Of a DNA stretch of 17,831 nucleotides, positions 12,699 to 17,831 are shown piece by piece. Position 1 is the stretch's first letter. Each line of letters begins with the position of its first letter. This stretch comes from Minisyncoccota bacterium (GTDB taxonomy: Bacteria; Patescibacteria; Paceibacteria; UBA9973): contig JAQVGE010000006.1 in NCBI GenBank assembly GCA_028696935.1, positions 1-17,831 of the forward strand. Direction: 5' to 3'. Under the pieces are notes generated by a model. It did no database searches. It was not told where the DNA came from and was given only the letters and a program-made list of their open reading frames with translations. The position numbers were made by a program, and so were the translations under genes.

Positions 12699-12780
12699 GC
12701 CGGAGTGGCGGAATTGGTAGACGCGCACGACTCAAAATCGTGTCTCGCAAGGGGTGAGAGTTCGATTCTCTCCTCCGGCA
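12699..12780 (+). tRNA. tRNA-Leu (anticodon CAA)
   Basis: A class II tRNA of 82 nt. The acceptor GCCGGAG pairs with CTCCGGC (12773-12779) and the discriminator is A at 12780. The anticodon stem CACGA/TCGTG has loop CTCAAAA (anticodon CAA, reads UUG). A long variable arm follows, and the T-loop is TTCGATT. The 3' CCA is not encoded (CACA follows). Its tail plus a few flanking bases is duplicated exactly at 12878-12900. Confidence 0.96.
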
Positions 12781-12794
12781 CAAAATATAGGAGA

Positions 12795-12816
12795 GTAAGC
12801 AAATTTATTTGCTTAC
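12795..12816. terminator. Hairpin after tRNA-Leu
   Basis: A perfect 9-bp stem GTAAGCAAA / TTTGCTTAC (12795-12803 and 12808-12816) has the loop TTTA and starts 14 nt after the tRNA. It has no T run, so it may be a processing or structural hairpin rather than a terminator. It corresponds in place to the hairpin after tRNA-Trp. Confidence 0.5.
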
Positions 12817-12818
12817 GT

Positions 12819-12900
12819 GAGAGAATCGAAAGGCTTTTCCTTATCGTAGATGGAAAAGCACCTGGCTATGTAATAGCCGATTCTCTCCTCCGGCACAAAA
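12819..12900 (+). repeat. tRNA-Leu tail-copy element with three-way-junction fold
   Basis: GAGAGAATCG (12819-12828), an inverted copy of the tRNA-Leu T-arm, pairs with CGATTCTCTC (12878-12887). The latter begins a 23-nt exact direct copy (12878-12900) of the tRNA-Leu tail and flank (12763-12785). Enclosed are two hairpins: GCTTTTCC...GGAAAAGC (12833-12840 and 12852-12859) and GGCTA-TGTAA-TAGCC (12864-12878). The design matches the tRNA-Trp element, and both contain GAATCGAAAGGC. The murB stop codon follows 1 nt after the copy. Confidence 0.75.
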
Positions 12901-12901
12901 A

Positions 12902-13936
12902 TTATATTATTTCTGGTTCTTGCTCTAGAATGATTCCAAATTTTTCTTTGACTATTCTAACAATTTCATTTTTTGCTTTCATTAAATCCTCTTTTGTAGC
13001 ATCATTCTTATTAACCAAGACTAGAGCATTTTTCTCATAGATAGAAACATTTCCAAAAGACTTCCCTTTTAAACCAGCGTTTTCTATCAACCAACCAGCT
13101 GGAATTTTGGTTAGATTTTCATTAACTGGAAAAAGTTTAACATCAGGAAATTTTTCTTTTATTTCACTTGCTATCTTATTATCAACAATTGGATTCTTAA
13201 AAAAAGAACCTACATTAGGAACCTCCTTAGGATTAGGAAGCTTTTTGTTTCTAATTTCAATAATCGCTTCTCTAATCCCCATTAATGTTGGTTTTGTTAT
13301 TCCTTTTTCTTCAAAATATTTTGTGATGTCCCAATACGCTGGAATGGGAATTTCTCCTTTCAATAACCGATAGGTCACTCTAGTTATTAAATATCTACCC
13401 TTTTCTTCTCCCTTAAAAACACTATCTCTATATTTAAAATTACAGTCTGAATTAGAAAGTATCTTTATTTTTTTATCTTTCAAATCAAAAACTTCTACTT
13501 CAACGATTGTATCTTTAACTTCTGACCCATAAGCCCCAACATTTTGGACAGGAGTAGCTCCAACTGTCCCTGGGATAGCCGACAAGGCTTCCAATCCAGA
13601 AAAGTTAAGTCTTACTGTTTTCTCTACAATTTCATCCCAATTTTCACCAGCCCCTATTTTTATTTCTACAAAATCATCTTCTTCTTTAATAATTTCAAAT
13701 CCCTTAATTTCAACCTTGATTGCTAAAACATCAAGAAGGCCGTCTGAGAAAACAATATTTGAACCACCTCCTAAAATAAAAAATGGAATATCTTTGTATT
13801 TTTCATCTTCTTGAGCTATCACACAGAGTTCTCTTATTTCATCTATGTTATTTATTTCTACAAAATATCTAAATTGTCCACCAATTTTTAAAGTTGTATA
13901 TTTCTTTACATCAACATTTTCCTCTATTTTCAACAT
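12902..13936 (-). CDS. murB: UDP-N-acetylenolpyruvoylglucosamine reductase (MurB)
   Basis: Reduces UDP-GlcNAc-enolpyruvate to UDP-MurNAc, the second committed step of peptidoglycan synthesis, using FAD and NADPH. It has 344 aa. The FAD-binding part has TTLKIGGQFRYFVE, FFILGGGSNIVFSD and SAIPGTVGATPVQNVGAYG. CNFKYRDSVFK and the following Tyr loop indicate the type I (E. coli-like) enzyme. The catalytic region shows VPNVGSFFKNP with the active Ser, and the C-terminus carries a Glu (LEQEPEII). On the minus strand TATAAT (complement of 13943-13948) is 6 nt from the ATG, with TTGCTA 17 nt upstream of it, so the mRNA is leaderless. It faces the HTH-MurA gene divergently, with an S23 element between. 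Confidence 0.96.
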   Translation of the reverse strand: MLKIEENVDVKKYTTLKIGGQFRYFVEINNIDEIRELCVIAQEDEKYKDIPFFILGGGSNIVFSDGLLDVLAIKVEIKGFEIIKEEDDFVEIKIGAGENWDEIVEKTVRLNFSGLEALSAIPGTVGATPVQNVGAYGSEVKDTIVEVEVFDLKDKKIKILSNSDCNFKYRDSVFKGEEKGRYLITRVTYRLLKGEIPIPAYWDITKYFEEKGITKPTLMGIREAIIEIRNKKLPNPKEVPNVGSFFKNPIVDNKIASEIKEKFPDVKLFPVNENLTKIPAGWLIENAGLKGKSFGNVSIYEKNALVLVNKNDATKEDLMKAKNEIVRIVKEKFGIILEQEPEII

Positions 13937-13937
13937 A

Positions 13938-13971
13938 TTGTAATTATATCATATGTGATATATAATAGCAA
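13938..13971. promoter_or_regulatory. Fully overlapping divergent promoters for murB and the murA side
   Basis: On the + strand: TTGTAA (13938-13943), 17 nt, TATAAT (13961-13966). On the minus strand: TTGCTA (complement of 13966-13971), 17 nt, TATAAT (complement of 13943-13948). The -10 of each lies at or beside the -35 of the other. The left terminal repeat of the S23 element begins at 13972, immediately after the murB -35. Confidence 0.7.
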
Positions 13972-14373
13972 TTAGGCACTAGGCTTTAGTTAATTATTTA
14001 TTAATCCAAATTTATGAAAACATACAAAGACTTAATTGTTTGGCAAAAAGGAGTTCAATTGGTTGTTTTAATATATAAACTACTAAACAACTTTCCAAAA
14101 GAGGAGGTTTTTGGTCTTTCTTCACAAATAAAAAGATCAGCAATTTCCATTCCATCAAATATAGCAGAAGGAAAGATGAGAGGAAGTAATAATGAATTTA
14201 AAAGATTTCTATTAATTGCTTATGGTTCTGGGGCTGAGCTTGAAACACAAATTGAAATATCAAAAAAACTAGAAAAAACAAAGAAATTAGATTATAAAGA
14301 AATTGATGAACTATTATTAGAAATAATGAAAATATTAAACAAATTAATTAAAGAGCTAGAGCCTAAAGCCTAA
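13972..14373. mobile_element. S23/four-helix-bundle gene bounded by terminal inverted repeats
   Basis: The left end TTAGGCACTAGGCTTTAG (13972-13989) and right end CTAGAGCCTAAAGCCTAA (14356-14373) are inverted repeats with the shared pattern TTAGGCnnTAGGCTnTAG. The right repeat forms the last codons and stop of the enclosed gene. The 402-nt segment lies exactly between the divergent promoter region and murA. There is no obvious target-site duplication and no transposase. Confidence 0.6.
14014..14373 (+). CDS. Four-helix-bundle protein (S23 / 23S rRNA intervening-sequence protein family)
   Basis: 119 aa. It starts MKTYKDLIVWQKGVQLVVLI and continues with KLLNNFPKEEVFGLSSQIKR, SAISIPSNIAEGKMRGSNNE, FKRFLLIAYGSGAELETQIE and a helical end (LEKTKKLDYKEIDELLLEIM). 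These are the classic family landmarks: LxVWQKA, FPKEExFGLxxQxRRxAxSIPxNIAEG and a C-terminal SxxELETQ. The family was first seen encoded in intervening sequences of 23S rRNA genes; free copies like this are common in Patescibacteria and their role is unknown. The gene ends inside the right terminal inverted repeat (EPKA), and a leader of about 40 nt precedes it. It stands 17 nt before the HTH-MurA start, so the two are likely transcribed together. Confidence 0.92.
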   Translation: MKTYKDLIVWQKGVQLVVLIYKLLNNFPKEEVFGLSSQIKRSAISIPSNIAEGKMRGSNNEFKRFLLIAYGSGAELETQIEISKKLEKTKKLDYKEIDELLLEIMKILNKLIKELEPKA

Positions 14374-14390
14374 CTCCTAAAAACTATTCA

Positions 14391-15902
14391 ATGAAAAAAG
14401 AGCCCAGTCAAAAACAAATAGGTGAATTTATAAAAAACTTAAGAGAGCGTCGTGGTCTAACCCAAGAAGCTTTTGCTAAGTCATTAAAAACTTCTCAGTC
14501 AGCTGTTGCTCGGATGGAGAAAGGTGAACAAAACTTTAGTACAGAAATACTTAATAAAATAAGTGATGTATTAGAACATCAAATTGTTTCAATCAATAAT
14601 TCGATAGACTTTCAAATTAATGGTGGTAAAAAATTACACGGAAGTATAACCACAAATTTTTCCAAAAACGGTTCTGTTGGACTTCTCTGTGCTTCCCTAC
14701 TTAATAGAGGTAAAACTACCCTTCACGGAATAGCCCGAATAGAAGAAGTAAACCGAATCATCGAAGTCTTAGAAAGTATTGGTGTAAAAGTAAAATGGAT
14801 AGACAAAAATTCAGTAGAAATAATACCACCAAAGGAATTTAAGATGGATAAAATAAATACTGAATCTGCAATAAAGACACGCTCTGTTTTAATGCTTATT
14901 GGTCCACTTATTCACATTATGAACAAATTTTCTATCCCCCACTCTTCTGGATGTAAACTTGGAAAAAGGACTATTTCGGCTCACACCTATGCCCTTGAAG
15001 ATATTGGGGTGAAGATTAAAACAACAAATAATTCTTACAATATTGAGCACTCAAAAATGAAACCAGCTGAAATCATAATGTACGAAGCTGGAGACACTGC
15101 TTGTGAAAATGTTTTAACAGCAGTATCTAAAATAGAAGGAACTTCCATAATTAAATTCGCTAGCGCTAATTATATGGTTCAAGAAGTTTGTTTTTTCCTT
15201 GAAAAACTTGGAATAAAAATAGACGGGATTGGAACTTCAACTCTGACTGTTTATGGTAAAAAAGATGTGGACCAAGATGTTGAATACTGGAACAGTGAAG
15301 ACCCGATAGAATCTATGATGTTTATTTCTGCGGCTATTGCAACTGATTCTGAACTTAAAATATTGCGTTCACCGATAGACTTTCTTTCCCTTGAGCTCGA
15401 CAAACTAAAACACATGGGTCTTAAGTATAAAATTATTAAAAAGTATAAATCTTACAACGAACAAACCAATCTTGTAGATTTACAAATCTTCCCTTCAAAA
15501 CTAAAAGCTCTGGAAGATAAAATCCACGCAAATCCTTATCCAGGAATTAACATGGATAATCTGCCTTTCTTTGTCCCAATTGCCATAAAAGCTAAAGGTC
15601 AAACAATGATTCACGACTGGTCCTATGAAAATAGAGCTATCTATTTCACTGAATTAAATAGACTTGGGGCAAACATTACCTTAGCTGATCCACATAGAGT
15701 TTACATCCAAGGAGGAACACCTCTTAAGGGAGCTCAGGTTGTCTGCCCTCCTGCTCTTCGTCCAGCGATGATAATCTTAATCGGAATGCTGGGAGCCAAC
15801 GGAATATCTATTCTTCGTAATGTTTATATGATTAATCGTGGATACGAAGAAATAGCTGAACGCCTAAATGCTATCGGCGCTGATATTAAAATTTTAAAAT
15901 AA
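14391..15902 (+). CDS. murA: UDP-N-acetylglucosamine 1-carboxyvinyltransferase (MurA) fused to an N-terminal HTH (XRE-type) domain
   Basis: 503 aa, about 80 longer than ordinary MurA because residues 1-65 form a Cro/C1-type helix-turn-helix (KQIGEFIKNLRERRGLTQEA, then TSQSAVARMEKGEQNFS). The rest is an EPSP-synthase-fold MurA, which transfers enolpyruvate from PEP to UDP-GlcNAc. Active-site positions look kept: Lys92-Asn93 (K22/N23 of E. coli), Arg164 near the R91 site, Cys188 in SSGCKLGKR (C115 loop, with Arg193 for R120), Asp389 in NPYPGINMDN (D305) and Arg483 in NRGYEEIAERL (R397). Several surrounding motifs differ from canonical MurA, so substrate fidelity is not certain. The HTH suggests DNA binding, perhaps autoregulation at the shared murB/murA control region (inference). 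It ends 4 nt from the convergent pterin dehydratase gene. Confidence 0.9.
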   Translation: MKKEPSQKQIGEFIKNLRERRGLTQEAFAKSLKTSQSAVARMEKGEQNFSTEILNKISDVLEHQIVSINNSIDFQINGGKKLHGSITTNFSKNGSVGLLCASLLNRGKTTLHGIARIEEVNRIIEVLESIGVKVKWIDKNSVEIIPPKEFKMDKINTESAIKTRSVLMLIGPLIHIMNKFSIPHSSGCKLGKRTISAHTYALEDIGVKIKTTNNSYNIEHSKMKPAEIIMYEAGDTACENVLTAVSKIEGTSIIKFASANYMVQEVCFFLEKLGIKIDGIGTSTLTVYGKKDVDQDVEYWNSEDPIESMMFISAAIATDSELKILRSPIDFLSLELDKLKHMGLKYKIIKKYKSYNEQTNLVDLQIFPSKLKALEDKIHANPYPGINMDNLPFFVPIAIKAKGQTMIHDWSYENRAIYFTELNRLGANITLADPHRVYIQGGTPLKGAQVVCPPALRPAMIILIGMLGANGISILRNVYMINRGYEEIAERLNAIGADIKILK

Positions 15903-15906
15903 AAAA

Positions 15907-16155
15907 TTATTTTATTTTATCAATCTCTAGAGACAACTCGATATCTTTTTGAGTTATTTGATTACCCTTATCGTGAGTAGATAATTTAATTTTTACTTTC
16001 TTATAAGAAAAAATTTCAATATCAGGATGATGTTTGTTTTTTTCTGCCAATAAAGCAACCTTGTTTACAAAATCTATTGCTTCCAAAAAGTTATTAAAGG
16101 TAAAAACTTTAATTAAAAAATTGTCTTGATTAATCCATTTCTCCTGGTTCTCCAT
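15907..16155 (-). CDS. phhB: 4a-hydroxytetrahydrobiopterin dehydratase (pterin-4a-carbinolamine dehydratase)
   Basis: 82 aa, slightly shorter than typical (about 95-110). It contains the catalytic pattern AEKNKHHPDIEIFSYKKVKI, then KLSTHD: His42-His43-Pro44 and His61 correspond to the family's [E/D]xxxHHP and TH residues. It also has the family ending ITQKDIELSLEID. The enzyme dehydrates 4a-hydroxy-tetrahydropterin; in bacteria lacking aromatic amino acid hydroxylases it has been linked to molybdopterin or other pterin metabolism, and none of those partners is visible here. It converges on murA with a 4-nt gap, and the + strand murA has no separate terminator. The symbol is given by family only. 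Confidence 0.9.
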   Translation of the reverse strand: MENQEKWINQDNFLIKVFTFNNFLEAIDFVNKVALLAEKNKHHPDIEIFSYKKVKIKLSTHDKGNQITQKDIELSLEIDKIK

Positions 16156-16189
16156 ACAATAATTATAATACTTATTTGTAAAAAACTAA

Positions 16190-16217
16190 AAAGGGCTCAT
16201 TTTAAAATGAGCCCTTT
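16190..16217. terminator. Perfect-palindrome terminator
   Basis: AAAGGGCTCATTTT (16190-16203) is followed directly by its reverse complement (16204-16217). On the minus strand the hairpin is followed by a T-rich stretch (TTTAGTTTTTTAC), so it ends the transcript of the 37-aa protein, whose stop codon at 16202-16204 is in the middle of the stem. Confidence 0.8.
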
Positions 16218-16315
16218 CTTGATGACCTCTTTAAATAAATAGCCCAAATTACAATGAGTATTATTAATGAAATTAATAATATCAAACCTTCGTGATCTTT
16301 AAGATATTCAGTCAT
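16202..16315 (-). CDS. Tiny single-span membrane protein (37 aa)
   Basis: Encodes MTEYLKDHEGLILLISLIIL, then IVIWAIYLKRSSRKGSF: a short acidic N-terminus, one hydrophobic helix of about 18-20 residues and a basic C-terminus, giving a clean N-out/C-in topology by the positive-inside rule. No family is recognised. A plausible promoter lies upstream on the minus strand (TTGATT, complement of 16362-16367; 18 nt; TACTAT, complement of 16338-16343). The stop codon lies in a strong terminator palindrome. Promoter, ORF and terminator together support a real gene. Confidence 0.6.
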   Translation of the reverse strand: MTEYLKDHEGLILLISLIILIVIWAIYLKRSSRKGSF

Positions 16316-16422
16316 TTTCGTTCATTTTTAAATAATGATAGTACAACTTAAAAATAAAATCAATCAAGACCTTATAATATTAAGACTTAAAGAATATCTT
16401 CCATAATTACAGCATAATCGTT

Positions 16423-16428
16423 TATAAT
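16423..16428 (+). promoter_or_regulatory. -10 box of uracil-DNA glycosylase gene, leaderless
   Basis: TATAAT is separated from the ATG at 16435 by just 6 nt, so transcription should start at or next to the start codon. The -35 is poor (TTCCAT, 16399-16404, 18-nt spacing). Confidence 0.65.
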
Positions 16429-16434
16429 ACAAAT

Positions 16435-17022
16435 ATGACTTCAAAAAGAGATAGGCTTAATGAACTTAACAAATATTGGCAAAATAATTGCAAGTGTAGC
16501 CTGAAAGAAACAGCCACTCAGGCGGTTTTTGGTGATGGTAATCCAAGCGCTCAAATAGTTTTTATCGGCGAAGCTCCAGGGAAAAATGAAGACTCTCTTG
16601 GTAAACCATTTGTTGGTGCTGCAGGAAAATTTTTAGATAAAATGTTGGAAGAAATTGGAATGAAAAGAGAAGATGTTTATATTACAAATATTGTTAAATA
16701 TCGCCCACCGGACAATCGTGACCCTCTCCCTGAGGAAAAAGATTCTTGCAATGAATGGCTCATCAATGAATTAAAGATAATTTCTCCTTTATTAATCGTC
16801 TTTTTAGGAAGACACTCGATGCTTCGATTTTTCCCCGAAGGAAAAATATCTGGCCTGCATGGCAAGCTTTTAATTAAGAAAATTCCTGAACTCGACAAAA
16901 AGCAATCTTTTATGCCACTTTATCACCCTGCCGCAGCTTTATATAATGGTGGAATGAGAGAAACCCTTATAAAAGATTTTAAAAAGATTATTAAAGCTTT
17001 AGAGAAAATAAATATTGCTTAA
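16435..17022 (+). CDS. udg: Uracil-DNA glycosylase, family 4-like, with incomplete Fe-S ligands
   Basis: 195 aa. Removes uracil from DNA at the start of base-excision repair. Motif A is GEAPGKNED (residues 45-53) followed by GKPFVGAAGKFLDKML. YITNIVKYRPPDNRDPLPEE and motif B YHPAAAL (163-169) place it in the family 4 group. The entry region NNCKCSLKETATQAVFGDGN corresponds to CxxCxL...RTxxVFGEGN of family 4. Oddity: the four Cys that bind the 4Fe-4S cluster are not all present. The first pair reads CKC (Cys19, Cys21) instead of CxxC, the Cys of KCRPP is Tyr89, and only Cys105 clearly matches the fourth. The protein may have lost the cluster. It overlaps nothing; the convergent lamin-tail gene ends 14 nt downstream. 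Confidence 0.92.
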   Translation: MTSKRDRLNELNKYWQNNCKCSLKETATQAVFGDGNPSAQIVFIGEAPGKNEDSLGKPFVGAAGKFLDKMLEEIGMKREDVYITNIVKYRPPDNRDPLPEEKDSCNEWLINELKIISPLLIVFLGRHSMLRFFPEGKISGLHGKLLIKKIPELDKKQSFMPLYHPAAALYNGGMRETLIKDFKKIIKALEKINIA

Positions 17023-17035
17023 ATTACAAAAATCT

Positions 17036-17831
17036 CTATTCAATAATAGTTATATCTTCTGCCCTAATCTCACCATCGATTTCATCTGTTGATTCCTTTT
17101 GTCGACGCATAGATAAAATACTAAATGCTCCAATAATTATTATTCCCCCGAGACCAAAGTAAGCATAGTTGGGGGAAATGTTATAAGATTGCTTACCTAC
17201 ACTTGCCCCCAAAGAATTTAAGTCAATAATTGTTTCTTCTGTTTTTTCATTAATTTCTTCTTTTTCAGAATTATCTATCTTGTTTGAAACAATCTTATTT
17301 ACTGTCTTCTTTGAAGGAATATTTGTCAATAAGGGAAAGGTGGTAATTATCTGACCTCTTGGGTCTGTAATAGTTATCTTTTTTAAATCTTCTCCTAAAA
17401 AACCTGTGACTTTGGGTGAAAATTTTATTTTATTCTTTGCCATTAAAACTGTACCCTTGGGAACCCTGAAATGGCGCAAACCTGCAGTGATAATCCAATC
17501 GGATAAAACCATCTCATAGTTTGATTTATTTTCTATTTCAACAAATGAATCTCTATAATCACCAACAGAACTAATGATTATTCCATTTGAAACAACACGA
17601 ACTGTAACCCGATCAGAACTATCGGCCTCTAAACTGGCTCTTTCTGAAAAATCCAAAACTAAAACATAATCTCCTGGATAAAAATAAGTATGCTCAAACT
17701 TTTCTGAAATACGACTCTCTTTAAATGTTCCATCACCAAAATTCCACCTAAAAACACCTACTTTAAATATTTCTCCTTTATTGGTCGAAACAAAAGAATC
17801 TACAACAAAAGGTAATCCTGCAAAAACAACC
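17036..17831 (-). CDS. PKD domain / lamin-tail domain surface protein, C-terminal part (5' end beyond window)
   Basis: The frame is open from the window edge to the stop at 17036-17038, about 264 residues. The first part reads like a PKD domain (VFRWNFGDGTFKES, then FEHTYFYPGDYVLVLDF; the WxFGDG and HxYxxPGxY signatures). After it comes a lamin-tail (LTD) domain (DSFVEIENKSNYEMVLSDWI, then GLRHFRVPKGTVL). A Lys/Glu-rich linker and a C-terminal membrane helix (YAYFGLGGIIIIGAFSILSM followed by RRQK) follow. This suggests a cell-surface protein anchored by its C-terminus, a common Parcubacterial design; its function is unknown. A TTG at 17654-17656 is not the start, because the PKD domain continues upstream of it in frame. 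Confidence 0.85.
   Translation of the reverse strand, partial: VVFAGLPFVVDSFVSTNKGEIFKVGVFRWNFGDGTFKESRISEKFEHTYFYPGDYVLVLDFSERASLEADSSDRVTVRVVSNGIIISSVGDYRDSFVEIENKSNYEMVLSDWIITAGLRHFRVPKGTVLMAKNKIKFSPKVTGFLGEDLKKITITDPRGQIITTFPLLTNIPSKKTVNKIVSNKIDNSEKEEINEKTEETIIDLNSLGASVGKQSYNISPNYAYFGLGGIIIIGAFSILSMRRQKESTDEIDGEIRAEDITIIE

Noticed and set aside
12705..13040. A 111-codon + strand open frame starting within tRNA-Leu
   Set aside because: It reads through the tRNA and its tail element and then antisense to murB; no family resemblance.
17654..17656. TTG as start codon of the lamin-tail gene
   Set aside because: The same frame stays open to the window edge and encodes a recognisable PKD domain, so the gene is simply cut by the window.

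Overview
The window looks like a piece of a small, AT-rich bacterial chromosome from the Candidate Phyla Radiation (Patescibacteria), most likely the Parcubacteria branch. The clues are a DUF5671-type membrane protein, a PKD plus lamin-tail surface protein, a secreted Cys-rich protein with a C-x-S-A-C-R-H core, very small genes, and tRNAs without an encoded CCA end. TGA is used as a stop (for example in tsaC), so the code is the standard bacterial one. The phylum assignment is inference from gene style; there is no rRNA marker here.

Layout. 1-227 holds the tail of an unrecognised + strand protein. 230-3772 (-) is an apparent operon of a DUF5671 membrane protein and leuS. 3817-4272 (+) is a DUF1003-like coiled-coil membrane protein. 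4288-6367 (-) holds tsaC, ychF and an O6-alkylguanine transferase domain gene, with a 105-nt inverted-repeat element between ychF and tsaC. 6386-6540 (+) is a promoter-to-terminator unit with no ORF, a small-RNA candidate. 6540-8692 (-) holds a Cys-rich secreted protein and a Kef-type antiporter. 8693-9268 is an AT-rich gap followed by a second small promoter/terminator unit and a 41-aa basic protein. 9291-10831 (-) holds a pyrimidine-dimer glycosylase, TspO, a 75-aa helical protein and a lone GAF protein. 10878-11777 (+) is miaA, followed by tRNA-Trp(CCA). 11881-12425 is a complex region of tRNA-Trp tail copies, hairpins and a GIY-YIG endonuclease gene. Then come rpmG (-), tRNA-Leu(CAA) with its own tail-copy element, and murB (-). 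These are followed by a four-helix-bundle (S23) gene inside terminal inverted repeats, an HTH-MurA fusion (+), a pterin dehydratase (-), a tiny membrane protein (-), a family-4-like uracil-DNA glycosylase (+), and the C-terminal part of a PKD/lamin-tail protein (-).

Functional themes are translation and tRNA modification (leuS, tsaC, miaA, ychF, rpmG, tRNAs), DNA repair (alkyltransferase, pyrimidine-dimer glycosylase, UDG), and peptidoglycan precursor synthesis (murB facing an HTH-fused murA).

The unusual content is a set of small repeat or mobile structures. Two tRNA genes are each followed by a hairpin, an inverted copy of the T-arm sharing the motif GAATCGAAAGGC, two more hairpins, and a direct copy of the tRNA 3' tail. 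A GIY-YIG gene sits between further tRNA-tail copies. A palindrome is inserted in frame in the LeuRS editing domain, and there is a MITE-like inverted repeat and a TIR-bounded S23 gene. Many genes also have a -10 box only 4-12 nt before the start codon, which implies leaderless or nearly leaderless mRNAs.
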